Below, in pieces: positions 8,328 through 16,763 of a DNA stretch of 64,000 nucleotides. The notes beneath the pieces were generated by a model. It had not been told where the DNA came from and did no database searches. It saw nothing but the letters and a program-made list of their open reading frames with translations. Source of the stretch: Singulisphaera sp. GP187 (GTDB lineage: Bacteria > Planctomycetota > Phycisphaerae > Phycisphaerales > SM1A02); the NCBI GenBank assembly GCA_945869475.1, contig CAMBOV010000009.1, positions 49,507 through 113,506 of the forward strand. Direction: 5' to 3'. A program made the translations under genes and the position numbers. Numbering within the stretch: the stretch's first letter is position 1; each line of letters opens with the position of its first letter.

Positions 8328-9104
8328 ATGCGACCAGCGCCCTCCATCTTGGTTGCAATCCCAGCACACAATGAAGAGCGCTACATCGACCGGGTGCTTC
8401 CGCGGGTCTTGCAATTCAATCTTCCAGTACTCGTGATCGACGATGGATCGACCGACTCGACTGCAGTGCGCGCTGCGACGTGGCCTGTTGAACTCGTGCG
8501 AAACTCGAGCAATCTTGGTTACGGACGGGTCATGAAAGACATTCTCGCGTGGACGACGATGCGCACGTTTGATTGGGTGATCACGATGGACTGCGATGAG
8601 CAGCACGAACCAGAGTTTCTTCCTGAGTTTGTGCGCGCGATCGTGAGTGACGACGCCGATGTCATCTCTGGAAGCCGCTACCTCTGCAGCCACCAGAACG
8701 ACCAACCCGCGCCTCCTGATCGCACTGAGATCAATCGCACGTTGACCGCTGAAGTCAACGGGCAATTGGCTGGGGCGTTCTCGTCCCCACTCACCGACTC
8801 GTTCTGCGGATTCAAGGCGTATCGCGCAGCGGCGTGCCACGCGCTTCGACTCGACGTCAACGGCTACGACTTTCCGATGCAATTCTGGGTGCAAGCCGCA
8901 GCGAATCGGCTGCGGGTTCGAGAAATCGCCGTACCGCGCCTCTACCTCGATGCGAGCCGTTCTTTCGGCAACGGACTCGATGATCCAGCGCGCAGACTGC
9001 AGGTCTATCGCGAAACCATGCACCGCGAACTGGGTCGCTGCCGTGGTCGATTGACGTACTTGCAGCACGCGGCGTGCGCGTGCGCAGTCTGTGCCAGCGC
9101 GTGA
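8328..9104 (+). CDS. Family 2 glycosyltransferase (dolichol-phosphate mannosyltransferase-like)
   Basis: GT-A fold transferase expected to move a sugar from a nucleotide sugar to a lipid or glycan acceptor. The 258-residue protein has the classic opening (ILVAIPAHNEERYIDRVLP), the VLVIDDGSTDSTA nucleotide-binding motif, and WVITMDCDEQHEPEFLPEFV, which holds the DxD-like metal site. It then has VISGSRY and FCGFKAYR. No membrane segments follow, so it is probably a cytoplasmic polyprenyl-phosphate-type or soluble transferase. ATG 8328 was preferred to a GTG at 8316. The acceptor cannot be told from the sequence. Confidence 0.85.
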   Translation: MRPAPSILVAIPAHNEERYIDRVLPRVLQFNLPVLVIDDGSTDSTAVRAATWPVELVRNSSNLGYGRVMKDILAWTTMRTFDWVITMDCDEQHEPEFLPEFVRAIVSDDADVISGSRYLCSHQNDQPAPPDRTEINRTLTAEVNGQLAGAFSSPLTDSFCGFKAYRAAACHALRLDVNGYDFPMQFWVQAAANRLRVREIAVPRLYLDASRSFGNGLDDPARRLQVYRETMHRELGRCRGRLTYLQHAACACAVCASA

Positions 9105-9111
9105 TCGTGCG

Positions 9112-10518
9112 ATGAATCAACCCTTGACAAGCGCGCTTGGCGGTGACTCGAATGCGCTCTTGCTCGAACTGCCGCCGGAAACCGACCCGGCGCAGCATCT
9201 CTCGTCCGCGACGTTGGCTCTGCGTCAACAACTGCGCGAATCGCTCGGACTTCCAGCGCATTTCTTGAGTGGCGCTGGGCACCAACCTGTGCTCTGGCAC
9301 GCTGGCATCTTGGCGAAGTTCATCACAGCGTCGAGGCTTGCATCGGCGCGTCGGGCAGCGTCGACCCAGGGCGCCTCGAATTGGGTGCATTTTCTCAGCG
9401 ATCAGGATGCGAGCGATCCATTTCGGATGGATGTGCCGCTGCGCGACGCGACTGGTTCGATTAGGCGCGCATCGATTCGGCTCGTCGTTGAAGGGGCGCT
9501 TCTCGCACGCGACGGTGTCGCAGCAGCGCGACCTGCGCAGGGTGCACGTCTCGTCGACTTCAGAGACTTCGCGTCCGAACGAGCCGTCGACGCATGCACG
9601 CGCGTACTCGCCGCGCTCGGTCGCAGCGGTGGTGCTGCGCACGCCGGCATCCAACTCGCGCAGGTGATGCACGAGTGCGCATCGCGGTGGTTGCCCGCTC
9701 CGTGTGCGACGCTCAGCAGCCACGCGCTTATCACATGCGCGGGCGCGATACTCGAGCGCATTGTGCGCGAGCCCGTCGAGAGTGCGCAGGCGTTCAATGC
9801 AGCGTTGCGCGCGGATCCACGCGCTGCGAAACCACTGCATATCTGGGGCGAATCGAGTGAAGTTCCGCTGTGGGGAGTGCGCAGCGATGGACGCCGTGAA
9901 CGCATCGGAGCGCTCGAAGCGCGTCGGCGAATCGACCAAGGTCGTCTCGTGTTGCCCCGCGCATTCCTTGCCTCGGGGTTGATGCGTGTGATTTGCAACA
10001 CCTTCGTGCATGGCACGGGCGGCGCGAGATACGAACGCGTGGGCGAAGCGTGGTGGCGCGAATTTCTCGGGATCGAACTGCCGCCGTTCGCAACGGCCTC
10101 TGCGACGTTAGTGCCAGAACTCGCCGCGCTTGGGCTCGCGAGAGAGACTCCGGTCGAAACATCCCTCGCGTATCGCCGCGCGTGGTGGGATCCAACCCAG
10201 CTCGATCGCCCTCGCGAGCCACACCGCATACTCGAACCCGTGCGAGCCGCTCTCCTCGAACGCATTGCCGAGGCTCCACGAAAGAGCGCACTGCGGCGCG
10301 ACGCGTATCGCGCGCTGAGCGAACACATCGCCGCCCTTCGCTCGACGCGCCGCGATGAACTTGAACTCTTGAGAGCGAGTGAATCGCACCAGCAGGTCGC
10401 GCGCACGCAGAGTGCACTCGCGCACGACCGCACCTGGCCGTTTGTGCTTGTGCCCGAGAGTGCGATCGACGCGTTGGCTGCGGCGATTGCAGACAGACTC
10501 AGTGCGCGGGGGCACTGA
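9112..10518 (+). CDS. Conserved protein with GHQP motif, distantly BshC-like
   Basis: The 468-residue product has a GHQPVLWHAGILAKF segment near residue 55, reminiscent of the GQQPG-x-x-GP-x-x-x-x-K opening of bacillithiol synthase BshC, and a WVHFLSDQDASDPFRMDVPL segment like the BshC substrate-loop region. From memory, similar GHQP proteins occur in other planctomycetes without known function. The C-terminal third is charged and helical, as in BshC's coiled coil. The BshC relation is a motif-level guess. ATG 9112 is used; a GTG at 9091 would overlap the glycosyltransferase. Its last codons fall in a 28-bp tandem duplication. Confidence 0.55.
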   Translation: MNQPLTSALGGDSNALLLELPPETDPAQHLSSATLALRQQLRESLGLPAHFLSGAGHQPVLWHAGILAKFITASRLASARRAASTQGASNWVHFLSDQDASDPFRMDVPLRDATGSIRRASIRLVVEGALLARDGVAAARPAQGARLVDFRDFASERAVDACTRVLAALGRSGGAAHAGIQLAQVMHECASRWLPAPCATLSSHALITCAGAILERIVREPVESAQAFNAALRADPRAAKPLHIWGESSEVPLWGVRSDGRRERIGALEARRRIDQGRLVLPRAFLASGLMRVICNTFVHGTGGARYERVGEAWWREFLGIELPPFATASATLVPELAALGLARETPVETSLAYRRAWWDPTQLDRPREPHRILEPVRAALLERIAEAPRKSALRRDAYRALSEHIAALRSTRRDELELLRASESHQQVARTQSALAHDRTWPFVLVPESAIDALAAAIADRLSARGH

Positions 10519-10550
10519 CTGGCGACTCAGTGCGCGGGGGCACTGACTGG
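10496..10550 (+). repeat. 28-bp tandem duplication containing an inverted repeat, between convergent genes
   Basis: The unit GACTCAGTGCGCGGGGGCAC followed by TGACTGGC occurs at 10496-10523 and again at 10524-10550. Each copy contains the inverted repeat CAGTGC-GCGGGG-GCACTG. The first copy supplies the stop codon of the plus-strand gene (10516-10518) and the second that of the minus-strand exonuclease (10527-10529). It may act as a doubled bidirectional transcription stop, though there is no U-run. Confidence 0.75.
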
Positions 10551-11540
10551 ATGAAGTGGATCGGGGCGGTACATCCGCGTGTCGAGACTCCACACGCGCT
10601 CGGTGAAGTCGGCGTTGCCGGAGTGCAACCGATCGCGCGCGACCGCATGAATCGCAACGGTGGTCTTCGCCTCGAGGTTGTCGAGCATCGCAACGAAGAT
10701 CGCTTCGGGGGTTGATGGGAGTTTCGCCGCGCCATGTTCGAGCGATCCGTGGTGGGAGAGCAAGATGTGCTGCAAGACGGTGACGGTTTCGTTCGAGAGG
10801 CGTACGCCACTGCTTCGTGCCGCGAGCGCCGCTTTCAGTTGCAACCAGATCGCGCCGCGCACGATGTGCCCGATGAGTTGGCCATCCATCGTGTAACTGA
10901 AACCCTTTTCCCACTCGAGTTCGACCGTCTTTGCGAGGTCGTGCAAGAAGAGTCCTTGCAAGACGATGTCGCGATTGAGTTGCGGGTAGAGCGGCAACAT
11001 GCGATCCGCCAGATGAAGCAGTTGATGTGTGTGCTCGAGCAAGCCGCCGATCCATGCATGGTGCACGTTGGTTGCGGCAGGAGCGTGCCGGAAGGCGGCC
11101 ATCATGGCTTCATCGGTGAGATAGGCGTCGGCAAGGGCACGCATTCCAGCATCGGCCATCGAGTGCAGAATGGCCGTGACTTCGGCGAACATCTGATCGA
11201 TGTCCTTGTGCGTCGCTGGAAGCAGCGCGACCAAATCACTTACTGAGACCTCGACCGCCTGGATGTGATCGAGGACGATTTGCAACTGTCCGTTGTACAC
11301 CTCGACGCGCCCATCAACGTGCGCGTAGCCCGTCGCGGTCACTTCGGGAAGCATCGCTTCGTCGAAGGTCCACTTGCGCACGGCGGCCTCGCCGCTCGCA
11401 TCACGAATCAGCGACTTGAAGTAGGGCTTGCCTCCGCGAGTCATCGCGGTCTGCGGATTCACGAGGCTATAGACACCGCTGAGAAACACTCCAGCCTTGA
11501 GGTCGCGAATATTGATGTGTGGTTGTTGCGTCGTGGTCAT
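10527..11540 (-). CDS. YhaM-like 3'-5' exoribonuclease (OB fold + HD domain)
   Basis: The 337-residue product has an N-terminal OB-fold-like region (INIRDLKAGVFLSGVYSLV...GGKPYFKSLIRDASG, residues 8-100) and an HD phosphohydrolase domain. The HD domain shows NVHHAWIGGLLEHTHQLLHL, the FLHDLAKTVELEW motif and ILLSHHGSLEHGA, with Asp and His metal ligands in place. This order matches YhaM-type exonucleases that trim RNA or DNA 3' ends. ATG 11540 has GAGGA upstream. It follows nnrD by 29 nt and is the last gene of the lysS cluster. Confidence 0.85.
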   Translation of the reverse strand: MTTTQQPHINIRDLKAGVFLSGVYSLVNPQTAMTRGGKPYFKSLIRDASGEAAVRKWTFDEAMLPEVTATGYAHVDGRVEVYNGQLQIVLDHIQAVEVSVSDLVALLPATHKDIDQMFAEVTAILHSMADAGMRALADAYLTDEAMMAAFRHAPAATNVHHAWIGGLLEHTHQLLHLADRMLPLYPQLNRDIVLQGLFLHDLAKTVELEWEKGFSYTMDGQLIGHIVRGAIWLQLKAALAARSSGVRLSNETVTVLQHILLSHHGSLEHGAAKLPSTPEAIFVAMLDNLEAKTTVAIHAVARDRLHSGNADFTERVWSLDTRMYRPDPLHPVSAPAH

Positions 11541-11569
11541 CAAGGTCCTCGTGGTGTGAACAGTCGAGT

Positions 11570-12517
11570 CTAGCCAACACGCAGCGCGGTGAGCACCGCG
11601 GGAATCTCCTCGCAGAGCTCGCAAGCGAGCAGTCCTGCATCTCCAACGCGCGAACTCCACGCTCGTGCGGCGAGACCGTGAATCGCGACTCCGAGTCGCG
11701 CGCAGTCGAAGAGCGACATCGCGCACGGTGGACGGTGAAACTGTGCGACAACACTTGCGATCACCCCTGCGAGGGCGTCGCCGCTGCCACCGGTGGCGAG
11801 CGCTGGCGTGCCAGCGTGCGCCGACCAGTGATGCACGCCATCGCTCACAATCGTGCGTGCACCCTTGAGTACGACGACGCATCCAACACGCTGCGCGAGT
11901 ACGTCGGCAGCCGCCCGTCGCCGCGACTCATCACCCCCGAGCAGCGGATCGAGTGCGAGCGCACGCGCCAGCCGTTCGTACTCACCGGGGTGTGGCGTGA
12001 GAATCACTTCACCGCCGCGAATATCTCGTGGAAAATCGCTCGTCCGCGCGAGTGCATTCAGAGCGTCTGCATCGATGATGAGCGGGCAGGTCGCATGGCT
12101 GAGCAGTCGCACGACAATCTGGTCGATCGCGTCGCCGCCACCGAGCGCGGGACCGACGACGACCGCGTCACACTGCTCAAGGATTGGATCGAGCACCTCT
12201 GCGCAGCCGCTCGGCGCAAGTGAACCGTGCGAGTCAACCGGAAGTGCGTGGGCGGTTGCGCTCTCGAGCGCAGCGAGTGCGCCGATCACGAGCGGCTCGG
12301 GCAGTGCGAGTTGCGCCAATCCGCACCCCGTTCGCAGTGCCGCGCGCGCTGCGATGACGGGGCCACCGAGCATCACACGTGGAAGCACGACACAACCACC
12401 AATCACCACGACCGTTCCGAAGGTGCCCTTGTGGCCGAGTTGATCGCGCGCTGGAAGTTCAGGACAGGGTTGCGTCCCATGTCCGCAGACCCCTTCGATG
12501 CGTGCGTCAATCAACAT
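11570..12517 (-). CDS. nnrD: ADP-dependent NAD(P)H-hydrate dehydratase
   Basis: Repairs damaged nicotinamide cofactors by dehydrating (S)-NAD(P)HX with ADP. The 315-residue product is a stand-alone YjeF C-terminal-type ribokinase fold: GTVVVIGGCVVLPRVMLGGPV near residue 33, VVVGPALGG, LIIDADALNAL, VILTPHPGEYERL and the ATP/ADP-site GTPALATGGSGDALAGVI. The NAD(P)HX epimerase half (NnrE) is absent and not seen elsewhere in the window. Its start overlaps the transglutaminase-like gene by 11 nt. Confidence 0.9.
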   Translation of the reverse strand: MLIDARIEGVCGHGTQPCPELPARDQLGHKGTFGTVVVIGGCVVLPRVMLGGPVIAARAALRTGCGLAQLALPEPLVIGALAALESATAHALPVDSHGSLAPSGCAEVLDPILEQCDAVVVGPALGGGDAIDQIVVRLLSHATCPLIIDADALNALARTSDFPRDIRGGEVILTPHPGEYERLARALALDPLLGGDESRRRAAADVLAQRVGCVVVLKGARTIVSDGVHHWSAHAGTPALATGGSGDALAGVIASVVAQFHRPPCAMSLFDCARLGVAIHGLAARAWSSRVGDAGLLACELCEEIPAVLTALRVG

Positions 12518-13991
12518 CGACGACCTCGATCGAGAGGTTGCCGATCGTCGCGAGCAGTCCTGAAAAGTCGCTGTCGAGTTGGGCGTCGTCCTGCGCACTC
12601 GTCGCGATCATGAGGTGCCCAGGATGAAATGCGCGCGAATCGAGCGTCGCATCGAGGTCGATCCAGCGACCATCGATCTGCGCTTGCGTCCACATGTGCC
12701 ACGCAAACACTGCTTTTTTCCCAGCGAATTCAGAGGCGTAGACGAGTCCGCTCGCCACCCGTGATGGAATGTTCTGCGCACGCAAGAGTGCCGCGAGCAG
12801 GATCGCATGCTCTGAACAATCGCCCGCGCGCGACTGCACGACCGCACTTGCTCCCGCGAATGCAGTCGCGAGGTCTTTGTGAATGATGAAACGCATCACG
12901 AGCGCGCGCGTTGCTTCTGCCCGCTCTGCGGCAGGCGAACTCTTAGTGAGCCCGGCACTCGCCAGCGCGCGGAGGGCGAGAGAGCGCACCGCTGGGTCTG
13001 CGCCGTCGATGAGAATCGTCGAAGCGAGGTAGCGCGGATCGGCCACCTCCTGCGCAGTGGCGAGCGAACTGCGACCTACCTCAATGTCGACGAAGAGTCC
13101 GCCGGCGGGATTGGGTTTGACGAGTTGCGATCCACCGCTTGCAAGTGAAAGCACGGCGTCATCGGCTGCCTTGACCGCGAGGCTCGCGCGACGACCGCTC
13201 AGCAACTTGGGTTCTGCGCGAGCCAACGAAACGATGCTGCGACTGATCACGTCGACACCGCCGCTTGCCGCCGCGCGCTTCGCCTCATGCTCGGAACTTC
13301 GCCGCGCAACCATATCGCCGATTGCCAGAGGCGTGCGCGAAGAAATCACCCGTCCTGCGCTGTCGATTTCATCGATCGTCGCCATTGGCACAGCGCTGTT
13401 CTGCGTCTTCCAAGTCGTCGGGGCGCCATCCACTGAAGCCTGGCTGATTCGCGTCGAGATGATTTCGACGCGAGTCAATCCCGTTGCTGGATCGACCGTC
13501 GCGTACGTGATGCGTTCGCTGCCGCGCGCGCGCGCGAGCGCAGTTGTTCGCTCGACTTGCGCTGGAGTGAGCCACTCACCCGCAGGTTTCGGCATCTCGC
13601 GCGCGTTGGTTCTGCCTCCTGCACGCTCTTCAACCGTTATGTGCGTGGCGCCGAATCGATAGGTTGTCTGCGACAGCTCTGCGCCTGACGACTGCTCGAC
13701 CGCGCACGAGATCGGCGTGCCTTCGGGACTCTCGTCGAATTGCCAGCGCACTGAGATCTGCGCTTGCGCCCCGGCACGACCGACCGTGAGTCGCATTTCG
13801 TTCGAAGTCTCGATGCGCGGTCCGGCAACGACCACTCGTTCGTGCAGCCATCCACAGGGCACATCGCCGATCGAGACAATGAACCACTCGTCGCGCGACA
13901 GCGCGGCTGCGGGCGTTGGCAGTTGCGAGAATCCAGCGAACGTGATGAACAGCGTCAGCGCGATTGAAATCGCGACCTCAGCTCGCCACAT
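12507..13991 (-). CDS. Exported transglutaminase-like protein
   Basis: The 494-residue product begins with a signal peptide (VAISIALTLFITFAGFSQL...AAALS). A long N-terminal region of unknown fold is followed by a transglutaminase-core domain. The catalytic triad is visible: C392 in SRAGDCSEHAILLAALLR, H432 in FAWHMWTQ and D447 in WIDLDAT. Bacterial members act as cysteine proteases or amidases as well as cross-linkers, so the substrate is open. It overlaps lysS upstream by 14 nt and nnrD downstream by 11 nt, so co-transcription is likely. Confidence 0.85.
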   Translation of the reverse strand: MWRAEVAISIALTLFITFAGFSQLPTPAAALSRDEWFIVSIGDVPCGWLHERVVVAGPRIETSNEMRLTVGRAGAQAQISVRWQFDESPEGTPISCAVEQSSGAELSQTTYRFGATHITVEERAGGRTNAREMPKPAGEWLTPAQVERTTALARARGSERITYATVDPATGLTRVEIISTRISQASVDGAPTTWKTQNSAVPMATIDEIDSAGRVISSRTPLAIGDMVARRSSEHEAKRAAASGGVDVISRSIVSLARAEPKLLSGRRASLAVKAADDAVLSLASGGSQLVKPNPAGGLFVDIEVGRSSLATAQEVADPRYLASTILIDGADPAVRSLALRALASAGLTKSSPAAERAEATRALVMRFIIHKDLATAFAGASAVVQSRAGDCSEHAILLAALLRAQNIPSRVASGLVYASEFAGKKAVFAWHMWTQAQIDGRWIDLDATLDSRAFHPGHLMIATSAQDDAQLDSDFSGLLATIGNLSIEVVDVD

Positions 13992-15576
13992 CGGCTGATC
14001 CTTCGGGGCGCATCAGCGGGAACAAGATCACATCGCGAATCGACGGACTATCTGTCAAGAGCATCACAAGGCGGTCGATTCCAAGTCCCATTCCACCCGC
14101 GGGCGGCATGCCCGTGCGAAGCGCCTTGATGAAGTCTTCGTCGAGCGAACGAAACGTCGACATCTCTTCATCCGCTCCCTTCAACTGATCGGTGAACTTT
14201 GCCAATTGAATATCTGGATCGTTGAGCTCGGTGTAGGCGGGACCGATTTCCATCCCGCCGATGAAGAGATCCCACCGCTCGGCGATGTCAGGATTCGAGC
14301 GACTCGGCCGAGTGAGCGGGCTCGTGGCACTGGGATAATCGAGCACAAAGGTCGGCCGAAGTGGATCGATCAACGCCTCGGCACACCGTTCAAAGAGTTC
14401 ATTCACCAGCAACCAGTGATCGTTCGTCGCAGCGTGCGCGATGTGATGCGCCACGGCAGCCGCCCGCACTTTCTCGCGGTCGTGCATCGAGCAACCGACC
14501 CCCCGCTCGAAGAGTTCTCCAAAGCCAATCTGCACAAAGGGTCGCTGGTAATCGATGTTCATCTCCCCCCACGGCAAGACGGGTCCCGCCTGCGCACGCG
14601 CGCTCCATCCATGCACGAGCGCTTCGCATGCGCAGTGATGCACGATCGATTCGACGAGCTCGAGCATCGTGTGGTAATCGCCAAAGGCCTCGTAGGCCTC
14701 CATCGCGGTGAACTCTGGATTGTGACTTCGATCGATCCCTTCATTTCGAAAGTTTCGATTGATCTCGAAGACCTTCGAAAGCCCACCGACGAGCAACTTC
14801 TTGAGATAAAGCTCTGGCGCAACGCGCAAAAAGAGCTGCATTCCAAGCGCATTGTGCGTGGTCGTGAATGGACGCGCCGCCGCACCACCCGCCACGGGAT
14901 GCATCATCGGCGTCTCCACTTCGAGGTAGCCGCGGTCGTCCATGAATCGACGAATCGTGCTCACGATGCGTGACCGCGCCTCGAAGGTCTTCACCGTCTG
15001 CGGATTCGCAAACATGTCGACGTAGCGGTGGCGGTAGCGCAGTTCTGCATCTTCGAGTCCATGCCACTTCGACGGAGGCGGCTCGAGATTCTTCGAGTGA
15101 ATCGAGAGGTCGCTTGCCCAGAGACACGTCTCTCCCTTTTGCGTGCGCCCGATGCGTCCATCGACGGCGATGATGTCACCATAATCGAGCGCCTTGGCAA
15201 TCTCGAAGGCATTGGACGGCATCTCGCTCTTCGAAATGCTCACCTGCAAGTCGCCGGTCGAATCGCGCAGTCCAATGAACAAGATTTTGCCCATGTCGCG
15301 ATGTTGCACGACGCGCCCGGTGACACGCACAGCGGCGCGCGTCTCGTGGATCGCGGTTCCTGGCGCAACCTTTGCCGCTGCGACACTGGCAGAGTGCGCG
15401 ACGTGAGCGGCCTCGTCGAACTGCCCGCGCGCTGCACTGAGCGTGACGCGACCATCGACCCGCTGGCCATAGGGCTCGACCCCAAGTTCGCCACGCAATC
15501 GTGCGAGTTTGGCGCGGCGCGCGGCGATCAATTCTGAGGATGAGGTGCCATCGGTTTCCTGCATCGGAGTGATCAT
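13978..15576 (-). CDS. lysS: Lysyl-tRNA synthetase, class II
   Basis: Charges tRNA-Lys with lysine using ATP. The product of about 532 residues has an N-terminal anticodon-binding OB fold (VRVTGRVVQHRDMGKILF), motif 1 (RSRIVSTIRRFMDDRGYLEVETPMM, shown in part), motif 2 (FEINRNFRNEGIDRSHNPEF) and motif 3 (GMGLGIDRLVMLLTD). Start choice is uncertain: ATG 15576, ATG 15564 or GTG 15588, none with a clear ribosome binding site. It is head-to-head with prfB, 43 nt away; in E. coli the two are co-transcribed instead. Confidence 0.96.
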   Translation of the reverse strand: MITPMQETDGTSSSELIAARRAKLARLRGELGVEPYGQRVDGRVTLSAARGQFDEAAHVAHSASVAAAKVAPGTAIHETRAAVRVTGRVVQHRDMGKILFIGLRDSTGDLQVSISKSEMPSNAFEIAKALDYGDIIAVDGRIGRTQKGETCLWASDLSIHSKNLEPPPSKWHGLEDAELRYRHRYVDMFANPQTVKTFEARSRIVSTIRRFMDDRGYLEVETPMMHPVAGGAAARPFTTTHNALGMQLFLRVAPELYLKKLLVGGLSKVFEINRNFRNEGIDRSHNPEFTAMEAYEAFGDYHTMLELVESIVHHCACEALVHGWSARAQAGPVLPWGEMNIDYQRPFVQIGFGELFERGVGCSMHDREKVRAAAVAHHIAHAATNDHWLLVNELFERCAEALIDPLRPTFVLDYPSATSPLTRPSRSNPDIAERWDLFIGGMEIGPAYTELNDPDIQLAKFTDQLKGADEEMSTFRSLDEDFIKALRTGMPPAGGMGLGIDRLVMLLTDSPSIRDVILFPLMRPEGSADVAS

Positions 15577-15619
15577 AATCACCGACACGCAACTGCATGC
15601 ATGTCGGTACGCTCACGAG

Positions 15620-16748
15620 ATGTACTTCGAAACGCATCAGCCAGTTCTGGACGACCTCGAGGCGCGGATCACAACCATCCGCGACTCTCTTTAACTACCC
15701 AGACAAGGTCTCACAACGCGCACGACTCGAAGCCCTGATGGGCGAAACCGATTTCTGGAATGACCAGAAGCGCGCACAGAAATCCATCGCTGAACTCAAG
15801 GTGATCAAAGCCATGATCGATCCGATCGAGGCGCTCGACAAAGAGCGCGGCGATGCTGAGGTCGGTTTGGAACTCGCGCGCGAGGCAAACGACAAGGAAT
15901 TGCTCGAAGAAGTTGATGCGACCTTGCACGCGCTCGTGGCGAAAATGGAGCGCATCGAGCTGCAGAGTTTGCTCTCAGAAAAACACGATCACCGCGCATG
16001 CTTCTTCTCGATTCAGGCAGGGGTCGGCGGCACCGAAGCGAACGATTGGGCGCAGATGCTTGAGCGGATGTACCTCTATTACTGGGAGTCGATGGGATTC
16101 AAAGTCGAAGAGATGAGCCGAACCTTTGGAACCGAAGCTGGCATCGCCGAAGTCTCGTATGCCATTCGCGGTCCATTCGCCTACGGCTACTCGTCGTGCG
16201 AGTGTGGGTCGCATCGCCTCGCGCGCGTCTCACCCTTCAACGCTGAAGGCAAGCGTCAGACGTCGTTCGCAACCGTCGATGTGACGCCCGAGTTCGAAGA
16301 GGCGGATGTCGCCATCCCAGAACGTGATATTGAGATCACCCCCTTCGTGCGTGCGAGCGGTCCCGGCGGTCAGAACGTGAACAAAGTTGCCAGCGCCATT
16401 CGCATCGTGCATTTTCCAACCGGCATTCAAGTCGTCGCCAACACCTTTCGAGATCAGTCGCAGAACAAGAAGCAGGCGCTCGCAGTGCTCATGTCGAAAC
16501 TCGAACAGATTGCACAAGAGAAGCGCGACAGCGAGATCGCCGAAGCCAAGGGTGGCAAGGTTGAACGCGGATGGGGCACGCAGATTCGCTCGTATGTCTT
16601 CTATGACAACCGTGTGAAGGATCACCGCACGAACCATGAAGAGCCCAATCCGCAAAACGTGCTCAATGGTCACCTCAGCGCATTTGTTGATGCTGAACTC
16701 AAACGCCGCAGGCGCGAACGTGACTCGGTCGCATCATCCACTCCCTAG
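15620..16748 (+). CDS. prfB: Peptide chain release factor 2, with +1 frameshift at a UAA site
   Basis: RF2 ends translation at UGA and UAA. Frame 0 encodes 24 RF2-like residues (MYFETHQPVLDDLEARITTI then RDSL), ending CTT TAA at 15689-15694. A +1 shift that skips T15692 continues with NYPDKVSQRARLEAL and the full protein, about 375 residues in all. The SPF tripeptide (RVSPFNAEGKRQTSF) and SGPGGQNVNK identify RF2. The family's recoding site is normally CUU UGA C with a nearby SD-like element. Here the stop is UAA and no such element precedes it. A one-base sequencing insertion is the alternative. Confidence 0.93.
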
Positions 16749-16763
16749 CTTGCGGAAGCCACG

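Noticed and set aside
8857..10011. A 384-codon minus-strand frame opposite the glycosyltransferase and GHQP genes
   Set aside because: The plus-strand proteins show family motifs and normal composition; the minus frame is Arg/His-rich and structureless.
15597..15692. Reading prfB as one uninterrupted frame from ATG 15597
   Set aside because: The N-terminal peptide in that frame (HVGTLTRCTSKRISQFW) is not RF2-like, whereas frame 0 from ATG 15620 is, so a frame change at CTT TAA C explains the data better.
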